Below are positions 46,806 to 57,728 of a stretch of DNA of 62,044 nucleotides, piece after piece. Source of the DNA: Rhizopus sp. PT2906 (lineage: Eukaryota; Mucoromycota; Mucoromycetes; Mucorales; Rhizopodaceae); assembly GCA_025529335.1 (NCBI GenBank), contig JAMYHX010000239.1, positions 1 to 62,044 of the forward strand, in the 5' to 3' direction. The notes under the pieces are model-generated. The model did not search any database. It was not told the origin of the DNA and saw only the letters and a list, made by a program, of their open reading frames with translations. Every line of letters begins with the position of its first letter. Within the stretch, counting starts at the first letter, position 1. Position numbers and translations under genes: made by a program.

Positions 46806-48488
46806 TTACCATTCATAATTCTTGTGCTCAGATACAATCACAATGGGTTCTCCAAGTTCAGGACACATACCAGGCTTGATCAATCGACTCGTAAACACCG
46901 TCTTTTCTTCTCTATCCCGTTGAATAAACTGAGAGGGTAAGTCTGGTAGACTAAAATAACTTGGCGGTGATGTAACAGGAGTAGATAAGGTAGATGATAA
47001 TGGCCCCCAATTCTGATGGTGCTGTGAAGGAGGTTCGTCTAGGCTTGGGTCAAAGAAAACGGGCGATTCTTTAGAGTCCTGATAGGAGAGTACAGAAGTC
47101 AAGTTATGGATATGCAAAAGATGATTATGAGGTAGGTTGGTGATTCCGATGGGTAAGATAAAATCGGCCGAGGCATTCGATTTTAGGATAGAGCTACGGT
47201 TAGAGAACTGAATGGTGAATACGATATCATAATACACATTGATATGACGGGATCGGAAGGAGGGTGATACGAGTCTAGTTGGTACATGCATATGAACTGG
47301 TACATGGACATTTCCCGCATTTCCCGGCACTGGCACGCTTGCCTGAAGTATTTGCCTTACTTTAGACTTTCGCGCAAGTCCTCGCTGTAATTGAATCTGC
47401 CCGTCAGTGTGTTTGTTGAATGTGAAGTTTATAGCTGATACAATCATGTCAGCAGATAAACTTTCAATATTCAAAGACATGTCTACTTCTTCATCTATTA
47501 TAAGTCAGTATTTGTTTATTTTTTTCTACCCATATTTTTATCTTACCAGGGCAAAATGCTTTTCTAGGTACAAAGGCAGTTAAATTAGCAATAGGAACCT
47601 TTTTGTCGTTATGAAGTAAGGTTTGAGTAAAAGACCATTGCTTGGTTGGAGGAGCAGAGATGATGGGGCGATAGGGAATGACATAATCCTTTGAACGCAT
47701 TCCTGGATTGGATGCTGCTCCATCTAGGTGAGCTGACCATATATAATGAATTGAAAATCCTGGTGGATCATCAGAAGAAGGTGGAAAATTGACATTTGGA
47801 AACTAAAACGCCAAGTGAGTTTGAAAGCTTATTTTCCCTTTTGTTTTTTTTACCTTTAATGCAAATGGATACTTGTATTCTCCTGGTTCAATCACTTCCC
47901 AGGAACTCATGATGTAAGCTATAGGATATATTTGTGAGGTTTCTTATAGAAATGCATATGTCTCTCTCTCCCTTACGACTTGGTTCCTTTCCCCATACTT
48001 TTGTTTCAACATCAAAATAAGTTGTTGTCACTTGATCTATTCGTTCAATCTTGGATTCAAAGCCATATTCCTTTACTTTGACTGTAGCAACTTCCTCTGC
48101 TCGAAACTAATAATCTATAAGTTTATCCTGACTACATCGAATATCCTGCGTAAATACCTTGACCCTTATTTGTGTTGCCAAAATAGGCTTTGTTACGCGT
48201 AAACAAACAGCACCTTTGTTTTTTGATCATTGAGACACATAGGCCAATTATGAATTAAACTAGGACTTTACCTCTTATGATTCTATTAGGTCTAATAATG
48301 AGTTGTGAACTAGCCTCGAATTCAATCGACAGTTTATCGGCTTGTTCTTGTTTAAGGGTAGAAGGAGACATAGGTGACGACCCTGACCTGTTACGGTTAC
48401 CATGGTTTTGAGATAGTCGGTTGACGCCTACACCTGAGTTATCGGTATTATCCAAGATTGAAAGATTTGAATTTGCAATGATATTCAT
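46806..48488 (-). CDS. Arrestin-like domain protein
   Basis: Likely an alpha-arrestin type adaptor that links plasma-membrane cargo to ubiquitin ligases. The N-terminal exon (48488-48255) is Ser/Asn-rich and ends in the first arrestin strand (FEASSQLIIRPNRIIRGKVLV). The next exons contain VKVKEYGFESKIERI, SSWEVIEPGEYKYPFALKFP, LPPSS-type SSDDPPGFSIHYIWSAHLDG and VIPYRPI, the central arrestin_N to C transition. The last exon (47480-46806) has the C-terminal arrestin fold (LARKSKVRQI, VPVHMHVPTRLVSPSFRSRHINVYYDIVFTIQF) and ends with a Pro/Ser-rich stretch. I do not see a clear PPxY motif for a Rsp5-type ligase. Orthology to a named yeast ART protein is not established. Confidence 0.8.
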
Positions 48489-49359
48489 GCTTTTTATTTA
48501 CAAAAAGAAAAGTAAATAAACAAAAGAGAAAAGAAAGAAACAGGATAAGAAGAAAAAAAAAAAAGTATTCAATGACGATTCTCAGCCAAAAAAGGAAAAT
48601 GACTTGAAGACGGAATCAAAAGTGCTTCGATGATATCAGCCATCAAAAATCAAGTGGAGATACAACATGAAAAATAAGAGAGGGCATACTATAATGGACG
48701 CGTACCTTGAACACAGTCTTTTTGAGCAATTGAATCAAAACATTGGTTACAAATAATAGAGAGACGAAATGAAGACTTTTTTAATGGCTGTTCTTAAGCT
48801 ATAGACCTTATGTCCCATTTTAGGTTAAAAGTAGCCTGTAATTAGCTAAAAAAGAGTGCTATGACTCTATTAATGAATTAAAAATGAGCAATTGTAGGTT
48901 GACAAATAAAGAAATACAGTCTTTCTGGAAATTAAAGTTGTACAAATCTTTGGCCAACTTTTTCAGAGAGCAATGTAACATGTCTGACGTCGAACTTGGC
49001 CAACAATATGCAGAATCCTATATGAACTCGATTACCTCTATCACGCTAAGCTTCCGCCTACTCCGCCCACTCACCTCGGGCAAAGACTCTTAGAATGGCC
49101 CCCCTCTTCTTCTTCTCACTAGTGTATCTTACACTTGACCCCATTCGCTCCTTCCAAAGCATTTTTACCCTTGATCCCAAAAGGGTTTTTTAGTCATCAC
49201 TATCCTTCCTTTATGAATTGCCTCGGACAGGAAAGATATAATATTAAAATCGTGCGCCCAATTGAGATTTTACCTGTTTATAAATAAAAATCTGTTTAAT
49301 CGTATATAAGGGAAATACAGCTTTATTTATAAAAGCATAACCCAGAGAATAAGCTTGTA
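48489..49359. other. Spacer with a copy of a dispersed repeat
   Basis: Promoter region of the arrestin-like gene, and then from about 48884 a plus-strand remnant (69 codons, with LGQQYAESYMNSITSITLSFRLLRPLTS). That part is similar to 53100-53340 in the same orientation, indicating a dispersed repeat. No intact gene. Confidence 0.45.
48884..49210 (+). repeat. Dispersed repeat, copy 1
   Basis: The segment around 49019-49200 aligns by eye with 53154-53345: ATTACCTC-ATCACG, TTCCGCC, CACCTCGG-CAAAGACT, TCTTCTCAC-AGTGT, TTACACTTGACCCCATTC, TTCCAAAGCATT. Both carry a frame with ITSIT..-RLTS.KD. It is too diverged and short to assign to a class. Confidence 0.5.
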
Positions 49360-50955
49360 TTATTGCTGCTGTGGCGAAGTAGTCAAGTATTCTTTGGTCT
49401 TTTGACTATTAGATCCTATTGATAGATGTGAGTTTTATATGCTTTTTTTTTCATTTATTTATCAAGACTTACTTGATCTGGATGCAGGTTCACTTGCGTC
49501 AAGTTGCAAAGGAGGTATACTGTTCTTATCAGAGGCTAATGACTTTTGGGATGAACTAGAAGTCGATCGACGGATCTAATAAGAATGAGTTAGAGACGTA
49601 TCATTTTCACTCTCATTTTTGTCACTTACAATACCGCCTCTTCCAGGAGAAGGAGGTACAGTTCTGAACACAGCAGGGATTCTATTGAATTCGATCAATA
49701 CCTTTCTTCTTTTTTTCCCACTGTTTGCTTACCCTTCATCTAATGGGATATCATCTGTTGGTAGACCTGTCTGTTTACGAAGGTGAACTAATTCACTCTT
49801 ATATTTGTTACATTGTTGTAATTTTATAAGAACTAAATATAAATATAAGCAACCTAGTATTTACAAGGCATATTCACTTGCATTCTTTTTCCATTTCGGT
49901 CGTCTTATTCTTCAAGATAGCTATTTCAGATAGCAACATCTCTGCTGTATTGGATTGCATATCAACCGTTTCCTTGGAAGGCTTCTTTGTACTAAGAGGA
50001 CATATTAATCACATATACACTACATAAGAGTGAATAATTACAGGATAGGTGATATAATACTAGAAGAGGGGCTATTCTCATGCAAGTGGGAAGCTGCCTG
50101 TTGAGCTCTTAATGAATCCAACTGCTTCTGTAGCTTATTAACGATATACTCTTGTTCTTGTTCCAACGAGTTCTCCATATCGATCTTTTCACGCTGAAGT
50201 TGATTTAACTTTTTTTGAAGCATGTTTGTCATGTATTCTTCTTCTTGTTCAACCTGTAAAAGCAATTCGCTTTTTTCCTTCTTAAGTCCGCTAATACGCT
50301 TTAATAGTTTATTCGAAATAAACTCTTCCTCTTGTTCTGCCACTGCATTCTAAGTTTAAGGTTAGTTATGAAAAAGATGGAGACAAATAGATTATATACC
50401 ATTTCAACTGCCATTTGCTTCAATGCCTTATTATCATGCTTTAATATTTTGACATGCCCCTTTTCCATTTCCAACTCAAACTCCAATTTCTTGATACGAG
50501 CTTCTTGCTCTAAGCATCTTGAATGCAATTCCTTTACTTTAGATTTTAATTCATCCAAATTCTGAATTCTCAATAATTCTTCTAGTTGATCAGAACTAGA
50601 TTATCTCATGTGAGACTTTTTGCATCATAACAAAGTTTCATATGCATGTACCTTTCTATGCTCTGAAGCTTGGATTCATAGGCTTTTGTGCGTGTATGCA
50701 AATCTGCTTCAAGTGCTGCCTTATCTTTACGAACCTTTTTTTTTTATATGGATTAGATCATGAATAGAGAGATATCAATTTAATTTACCTGTTCAAGTTG
50801 TTCGCGAAGTGTCCTTGTCAGCTGTTTCTCGTTTTCCTTTATTTCAGTCAACAATGTATTTTTCTATACTTGATTAGACTCCATAATAACTATTTAATAA
50901 ATCCCTTTACTTCGCTATTTTCAATATCGCTGTACACAGACTGAGCGTCACTCAT
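49360..50955 (-). CDS. CCDC6-like coiled-coil protein
   Basis: A long coiled-coil protein. The first exon from 50955 encodes MSDAQSVYSDIENSE, then heptad-rich exons follow (TEIKENEKQLTRTLREQLEQ, LEADLHTRTKAYESKLQSIE, LRIQNLDELKSKVKELHSR). The central exon has the triple repeat that marks CCDC6: QEEEFISNKLLKRISGLKKE, EEEYMTNMLQKKLNQLQ and EQEYIVNKLQKQLDSL. Later exons add VHLRKQTGLPTDDIPLDEG and a Ser-rich tail with VPPSPGRGG, which could be phosphorylated. Human CCDC6 acts in the DNA-damage response, but the role of fungal members is not known to me. Several short introns. Stop at 49360. Confidence 0.85.
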
Positions 50956-51249
50956 AATAGTTCAATAATAAAAGAGAAAGAAAGAAAGAGAGAAAAAAGG
51001 GAACGATAACAAATTAAATTCAAAACGCGGGAATTGAATACGATGTCAAAATACACAGCATATTTTTTTTTTTTTACCTTTGGAAAAAAGAGACTCATGC
51101 ATTATTTAATATATGCAATAGACAAAAGAAAGACAAAGAAGAAAGAAAGAGAAGCAACATTAATACCTGAGAGTCGGCATAAGAACTAAAGCTCACTGTG
51201 ACCGCGCGCTCTTTTCTTTTTCTTTTTCTTTTTTTTAATTTAATTCTAA

Positions 51250-52145
51250 ATGGAGCAAAGAGTCATGTCAGCTGCTGTTTTACCCATACTCATCTTGGGT
51301 CTGGGTTGGACTGGTCAGTTCTTGACTGAACTGATGTTGTCTATGCAAATGGACTATGCTGCAACCACACGTGATGGCAGAAATGACACCATTGCTTGGA
51401 CATTACCTGATAACTGTGCCTCTCTCAACGTTTCTTCTTTACCCTTTGCACAAACTGTACTTGTCACTTTTCCCGTTAAGCAACCACAGTGCCTTGATGC
51501 TCTCATAGATGCGTATGAGGCTCAACATGAACAGTCTTCTCAATGGATTCTCCTTTCATCCACGCGTCCATTTAGTGGTAACCCAGCTGATAGACATACA
51601 CCACTCGATAGATCCAAAGATACAGGACGTATGTCTGCAGAGGATACTCTTATCCAAAGAGGTGGTTCTGTTTTACATTTAGCAGGTCTCTGGGGGAATC
51701 AAAGGTATCATGTGTCTAAAACAAAACAAAAAAAAAAGGACCTGGGCTAATATGTATCAATAGACAACCAAAGAATTGGGTTCCTCGTTTTTCAACAGCT
51801 GAAGCCATACGTAATAAACTCCTTCAACGTCAACTTCACTTGATTCATGGCAAAGATGTTGCCCGTGCTATCTTGGCAGTCCATCAGCAGTTTAAACCAG
51901 GGGAAAGATGGATAATTACCGATCAAACTTGCTATGATTGGATAAAGCTATTTTTGGCTTGGGGCAGTGAAGAGCAAATCAAGATAGCCAGAGACTTGGC
52001 TATTCACGATGACCAATGCCGACAAGCACTTGGTGATGGATCATTGGAAGAAGTTGTCGCACGAGGAGAAGTCAAGCCCAGGTTAGATTCAACTGAATTC
52101 TGGGAGACTTTTCATTTGAAGCCAACAGAATTCTTAAGTGTATGA
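51250..52145 (+). CDS. NAD(P)-binding Rossmann-fold protein (YeeZ-like), 278 aa
   Basis: Two exons, 51250-51704 and 51764-52145 (837 nt). The N-terminus ILILGLGWTGQFLTELM is a dinucleotide-binding GxGxxG motif. TTRDGRNDTIAW, VTFPVKQPQCLDALID, WILLSSTRPFSG, RMSAEDTLIQRGGSVLHLAGLWG, LIHGKDVARAILAVH and RWIITDQTCYDW follow the extended-SDR pattern of YeeZ-like or epimerase-like proteins. HGKDVARAI is the usual downstream strand-helix of NAD-dependent epimerases. Substrate unknown. The typical YxxxK is not obvious. It begins about 295 bases from the CCDC6-like start, on the opposite strand, so the two share a divergent promoter. Confidence 0.8.
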
Positions 52146-52191
52146 TTATGGCATGTAAATTACTTTTACTCATAATAAAATAAAACCTTAA

Positions 52192-52690
52192 TTAGTCGCA
52201 CGATAATATAGTGAAGATATATATATATATATATATGGCCTTAGATATCTTTGGTGGTTCGGCTTTCAGGCAGTCTTGAATCTTCTTGAACTGTCTTTCG
52301 TTCACTTTGCAGATTGTTTGCAAAACAGTAACCCTTTCATCATCTTCTTTTTCTATCACATCAATCGCCTGCTTTGTGATCAAATACAATTGCTGGAGCG
52401 TTAGATTATCCTGTCTTGTTAGTGTCAAAGTGCATCTTTGCTTGTGTGTAAGGAACACCGTGAAAGCCACCAGTGGATGAAAGTTGATTTCATTTGTGTA
52501 GCCTTGCATGGTGGATTCCGAAAGGGAAAAAGGCATTGATTTGCCCAAAATGCACAAAGCATCTCATAAATGAATTGAATGTATCCATTAGGCTGTTTAG
52601 AGACACTCTTTCAATGCAAATGGTTACTAGTATAGGAAGCTTTCTGTACATCCGATATGCACGGAGGCCGTATTGGATTACGCGGTTCAT
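52192..52690 (-). pseudogene. Decayed copy of a repeated Mucorales gene of unknown function
   Basis: Reading the minus strand from 52690 gives YGLRAYRMYRKLPILVTICIERVS. The sense then shifts to another frame near 52560, containing HPLVAFTVFLTHKQRCTL and QQLYLITKQAIDVI, then ICKVNERQFKKIQDCL, and a stop at 52192. The pattern of a conserved LPILVTICI strand followed by DP..A...FL recalls an uncharacterised repeated family in Mucorales, possibly nuclease- or transposase-derived. Frame break shows it is inactive. Confidence 0.4.
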
Positions 52691-53031
52691 GTAATCCTGA
52701 TTGACTGTACCGGGTTAAGTTTGATGGGCAATCTATAATACTACATGTCGGTTTCTTTACAAGAGTAAAGAATATGAAAAAGAAGTCAAGATCAGGCTAT
52801 CTATATTAAGTCTCTGAAAACTTTTTCAGTTACGTGTTCCTATAAGTGTTGACCACATTTATCTTTTCTCAAAAATATCGAGCTTATTTTATGTATTATT
52901 AAATGTTGTCTTTTAAATAATAAAGAAAAGATTGACAACAGACTAAAGTGTAATCGTTATTGATCTTATATTGTGCCAATAATTTATGAATAAAGTGTAT
53001 ATGGCATAATCTCCAGACGCACCGTCGACCC

Positions 53032-53345
53032 ATGATGCCCAAAAGCATTCCTGATCCGCTGTCCTTCCTTTTGAACTTATTACCTATGAAAGACCCTATT
53101 CCTTTCCGGCCTCTTTCCCATGAACTCTCCGTTGGCCAGCTATATGCACTATTCTCTGTGAACATGATTACCTCCATCACGGTAAGCACCTACCTCTTCC
53201 GCCGTCTTACCTCGGACAAAGACTTCCTCGCACGGCTCTCTCTTCTCTCTCCCTCTCCTTCTCACCAGTGTGTCTTACGCTTGACTCCATTCACTCTTTC
53301 CAAAGCATTGTACGCTTAATTCAATAAAGTCTTTTTCAGACACCA
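53032..53345 (+). repeat. Dispersed repeat, copy 2
   Basis: Second copy of the repeat at 48884-49210. The plus-strand frame reads LSVGQLYALFSVNMITSITVSTYLFRRLTSDKD. It lies in an element-rich spacer. Confidence 0.5.
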
Positions 53346-53700
53346 ACCTCCCTTTTTGATCTTGGGGGGTTTAATCTATTTTGAATAATACTAATTTAAA
53401 CGTAAACAAATGGATGATCCTTCAGAAAAGATTGACATTGAAGCCTACAGTAAAAGTGTAAAAACTTAATTCTAATAGAAAGGAATCAAATGGAATATAC
53501 AATGTTTCTTGTTTATCAGAAAAGAGTAAAAAAGAGTAGTTAGCATTTTGTGGCAGATGCCTTAATGATAGCTATACCAAATAAAGCAATTCGCTAATTA
53601 GAAGACAGAAAGAAAAAAAGAGAGTTTAATGCAACCTGCTCTTTTCTTTCTTCCTCTTTCTGTCTTTCTCTCTCCTTTCTTTCTTTTTTTTTTATTGATT

Positions 53701-56225
53701 ATGGATTTTATATGGAATACCCAAAAAGAAATTAACGATGATAATAATGATTTGAAGAGGTATTTTATAGATACTTTCGCGCACAAAAAGAACTTGTAAA
53801 TAATAATACGACAATAGTGCCATATCCGTAAAAGAAGACGACCAAGTGTCAGAATATGCTTTCTCTCTTTCTAGAAGTCGTAGTACGAGTACGTCAGCCA
53901 ATTCACGATTACGTTATACACCTTCAGTTCGTCCTCGTGCTGACACGATGCCAACTTCAAGTCCATTCGATTTATACAATCCATCAACAAACATTGACAA
54001 TTCTCCATTTCTCTCTGATGAAAACGTACCTAATTCACTTACTAGTACACTTGCATCTCTTGGATTAACTGATGACGATAGCAGCATATCCTCAGGATTG
54101 ACTAGGCACTACTTTGAACCAACAACAGCTGTTGCTGCTGCCGCCGCTGCTGCTGCTGCTGCAGCCACTCGCAACAGATCCTACACGGTGTCGGACATGG
54201 TTCAACGTCGTCCGTTTAAGCCTTTCTTGACCGACAATACAAAAGAACAAGTCTCGACAGCTTCTTTGCAAACACACCATCGACCGAGAGCGGCTAGTCT
54301 GGGCATGGCCGAAATATCTCATCATCACTTTTCTCCTTTTGACTTTGACTATTTTGACCCGAGTATCCATGAAGGAAGCAAGACGGATAACTCATCACTA
54401 TATTCTGCAATAGAAAAGACAAGAGAAGATGAATCGATGGTAATTATCACTCTCTTTCCATTTTACTTTAATCTAATGTTTAATATAGACAAAGAACGAT
54501 TCCAGACTGTCTTCACCCAGTCTATCAGCTCAGCAAACTCCTTCCCGTGCTCTTTGGTTAGGCAATATTAGTCCATCGGTCAAGGTATCTGATCTATACC
54601 AACAATTTTCTTCTTATGGCCATATAGAAAGTGCTAGAATTCTGTCAGATAAGGACTGTGCCTTTGTTAATTTTGAATCAATTGAATCTGCATTAGCCGC
54701 AAAAGAGGATCTGGAAGGCCGATGGGGCAGCAAGGTCAAAGGATCGGTCGTCAAGGTGGGATTTGGTAAGGCAGACGTGAATCTAGCCGTTGCATTAGCC
54801 AATGAATCTTCGCCTAACGTTCAAGGTCCAACTCGTGCTTTATGTAAGTTAATTTTATACATGTTTATGCATCATAACTAATCCTTTATCTTAAGGGGTC
54901 GGTAATATTCCAACGAATACTAGTTCTACTCTTTTACAAACTGTCTTTGAATCATTTGGTCCTATCGAATCTATACGTATTCTCTCTCACAAGAATTGTG
55001 CCTTTATCAACTTTCATCGACAAGAGGATGCTGTCCGTGCTCGAAAGACGCTTCAAAACAAGGAAATTTTGGGTCCCGGTACAGGTACAGTGCGCGTGGG
55101 ATTTGCAAGAGAACCTGAAGGTGAAGATATCGCAGCAGCCACTGCGACCAAATCGCGGCATCAAGAGAACGCCAACATCCTTGCCAGTATTCTTTCAGAT
55201 GTTAATAAAATCATGAGCGAAAAACAGGCGATCAATCAGGATCAACGCCAGGTTCTTTCTCTCGAACGTAAGCTTATAATGCAACGCTTGGGATATACAC
55301 CACCTGATGAAGGTAACAAAATAATACTACAAGTAACAAAAACTAATCACCTTTGTTTTTTAAGATCGTGTTCCTATACAGTATTCTTCATTCATGCCAC
55401 CCGTACCAGAATTTAACTCTGATCGCAAAGTACGTCCATTACGACTAAGAGAAATTAGAAAGGGATTGGATACTGGTCTTCTCTTGTCTGAGATCGAGTC
55501 AATTGCTGAAGAATGTATGGAGGAGATTGTCGAACTTTGTAGTGGTAAGAATATATAAGAGATGAAGACAGGGGATAGTATTGATCAAAAGTGAAAATAG
55601 ATTACATTGGGAATACGGTTGTTCAAAAAATATTTGAATATGGCAGTGAAGATACAAAACTAGCCTTATTGAAAACTATTGCTCCTTATCTAGCATCGAT
55701 TGGTGTTCATAAAAATGGTACTTGGGCTGCTCAAAAGATCATAGACACTTGCCATACAGAAGAACAGGTAAAAAAAGTTGTATATAAAGAATGTAAGAGA
55801 CAGGAAAACTAATGTTTATATAGGTTCAACTGATTTGTACTCATCTTGCACCTTATGTTCCATTATTATTACTCGATCAATTCGGAAACTATGTTGTCCA
55901 ATGCTGCCTTCGTATGGGATATCCAAGGAATCAATTCATTTTTTATGCAATTGCTGATAATTGTCTAGTTGTTGGCCAAGGTAGGTTTGGTTCTAGATCA
56001 ATACGAGCTATCCTTGGAAATCCCATTGTTACCAAAGAGCAACAGGTATATATTGGTAATACATACAATACACAAAAGTATTGACTTCAATAGATCTACA
56101 TTGCTGCTGCCATCATTCAAAATTCAATGTTATTATCCATCAATCCAAATGGTTGTATCTTACTCAATTGGCTTCTTGATACCTCAAAATTATTAGATCC
56201 TGTATCGCATGTACATTCGTCATAA
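53701..56225 (+). CDS. PUF-repeat RNA-binding protein with two RRMs (Puf1/Puf2-like), 717 aa
   Basis: Post-transcriptional regulator that combines RRMs with Pumilio repeats, like yeast Jsn1/Puf2. Eight exons: 53701-53759, 53818-54439, 54489-54843, 54896-55312, 55365-55544, 55601-55767, 55824-56045 and 56094-56225 (2154 nt). The N-terminal 240 residues are Ser/Thr-rich with a run of Ala (about 54130-54165). RRM1 begins ALWLGNISP and has CAFVNFES. RRM2 begins ALWVGNIPTN and has CAFINFHRQEDAV. The PUF repeats follow (DYIGNTVVQKIFEYG, HKNGTWAAQKIID, QFGNYVVQCCLRMGYP, FGSRSIRAIL, NPNGCILLNWLLD). The start was moved upstream of the GTG-initiated frame because a 59-nt exon with an ATG joins in phase. 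Confidence 0.9.
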
Positions 56226-56226
56226 G

Positions 56227-56687
56227 TTAAAAAATAGTCTTTAATATTTCCATCAATTTCTTCTCTACAAAAACAAAAAGCATATCATCCGATTGATTCA
56301 AATTAAAACTGACATAAAACTGTTGTTTATATCTTTTCGCTACAAGTTGGTTAGTAAAAAAGTCGCATCTTTATCATTCATCGTTTTACCTAGTTTACGC
56401 GCCAAATTTTTACTCTCTTCTGAGACACTTTTACCTAGTAATGAAGTAGAGGAAGCTACAGTCTATAAAGTTGCTTAATAGTCAATTATTAAACATGTTT
56501 TTTTTTTTTTATTTACATGTGATGCAAAGGGAGGAACAGCCATGGACAAGTCTCCTAATTTGCCATCCTCTTTTCCAACCCAAATAAACACCGATTGTCT
56601 CATCACAGTAACCTGGAAATGAATAGGTTCTGTCATGAACATGTGAGTTTCTTGATAAATCTTGAATTCCGGCTCAACTGTAGTCAT
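56227..56687 (-). CDS. PSMG4: Proteasome assembly chaperone 4 (PSMG4-like), 118 aa
   Basis: A small chaperone for alpha-ring assembly of the 20S proteasome. Three exons: 56687-56517, 56462-56390 and 56339-56227 (357 nt). Exon 1 ends in FQVTVMRQSVFIWVGKEDGKLGDLSMAVPPFA. Exon 2 gives ASSTSLLGKSVSEES and NLARKL, and exon 3 gives AKRYKQQFYVSFNL and a C-terminal VEKKLMEIL. The order STSLLG, LARKL, K..FVSFNL, VE..L matches PSMG4. Length is close to the human protein. The gene ends one base from the PUF stop on the opposite strand. Most of its second and third exons are hidden as an antisense open frame on the plus strand. Confidence 0.88.
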
Positions 56688-56881
56688 TGCATATAGTTTA
56701 TAGAAAGAGAAAAGAGAGAAAAAGAAAAGAAAAAAATTGAAGCGCGCGCGTGTATAAATAAAATGTGTGAATGATTGATTTTGTTGCCATGACAATTACA
56801 TTTTTTTTTTTTCAGTGTATGCAATGTGTGTGTTGCTATATCCACAATAATAATTTTTTTATTTCCTGATTCTAAACAAGT

Positions 56882-57370
56882 TTAACGAGACTTGAAGTAG
56901 TCCAAGAGAACGTTCATAGCTTCGGATTCTTCTCCGAAATCGGTAACGGCAACACAAGAGCAGCCAACGACCTTACGAGCGTTACCTTCACGATCAATCT
57001 TGCAGAGACCAGCCCATTCACCGAGCTTCTTGGCATCAGCGACCTTGATCAAGTTGATGTTGTGTTCAGCACAGAGAGCTTCAACCAACTTGATGTATTC
57101 AGATTCGGTACAAGATTCGACAAGGACGGCCAAATGAGCTTGACGTCTATGAGTGTAAAGATGAGTCATGTGTCCAATGTCTTCAATTCTCTCCTATTCT
57201 AACCTGTCTAAAGCCTTGACAGCTTCCTTTAAACCACGAGCAAGACCATCATGGACAAGAGCACGACGAAGAACTTCTTGAAGGGCATCTTCAACTGACA
57301 TTTGGCCGGAAGTGGTTTCAACGGCAACTTCGACTTCTTGGCTATCGATAACTTCTTCGTGGTCAGACAT
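56882..57370 (-). CDS. RPS12: 40S ribosomal protein S12, 143 aa
   Basis: Eukaryote-specific small-subunit protein of the L7Ae fold. Two exons, 57370-57204 and 57146-56882 (432 nt). It starts MSDHEEVIDSQEVEVAVE, then ALQEVLRRALVHDGLARGLKEAVKALDRRQAHLAVLVESCTE, LVEALCAEHNINLIKVADAKKLGEWAGLCKIDREGNARKVVGCSCVAV and GEESEAMNVLLDYF. All of these are standard eS12 motifs. Codon use is C-rich at third positions compared with neighbours, as expected for a highly expressed gene. The divergent partner upstream is the Rad7 homologue. Confidence 0.97.
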
Positions 57371-57728
57371 CTACACAAGGTATTAATGATCTATGGTTGG
57401 ATGGACTGATGGATGGGTTGATATCCTACTTAACGATTGATTAAAAGAGAAGGGATTCTTCAATTATCAATTTCCTACTTTTGGATATACTCATTGAAGC
57501 CCTGGAGCACACACACACAGCGCCAACATACAGCGCGCGCGCGCACACCACAACAAAAGTGTGTGGATGTAAGCAGAGAACTCTTGTCGCACAAATGCGG
57601 CTTGAACAATGAGGTTCGGAAAGCGAAAGGATGCGTCAAATGAGGTTGACGCATTTAAGATGGCTGTCAGTCATTTTGACCTATTTTTTTCCCTTATCTT
57701 TTTCACTCTCTCTCTCTCTCTTTAATCT
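57371..57728. promoter_or_regulatory. Divergent promoter region between RPS12 and the RAD7 homologue
   Basis: 358 bases shared by two divergent genes. It contains a (CA)n run, then an alternating GC tract (GCGCGCGCGCGC, about 57533-57544) and a T/C-rich block ending in CTCTCTCTC just before the RAD7 start. Pyrimidine-rich stretches near starts recur in other genes here. Function inferred from position. Confidence 0.5.

Larger units (their letters stand above)
52146..53700. other. Element-rich spacer before the PUF gene
   Basis: About 1.55 kb holding a decayed repeated gene on the minus strand (52192-52690), a (TA)n run near 52218-52236, the second copy of a dispersed repeat (53032-53345) and the PUF promoter with T/C-rich runs. 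Nothing intact. Confidence 0.5.

Noticed and set aside
56293..56478. Plus-strand 61-codon frame downstream of the PUF gene, tempting as its last exon
   Set aside because: It is antisense to PSMG4 exons 2 and 3, which match the chaperone family. The PUF protein already ends in frame at 56225.
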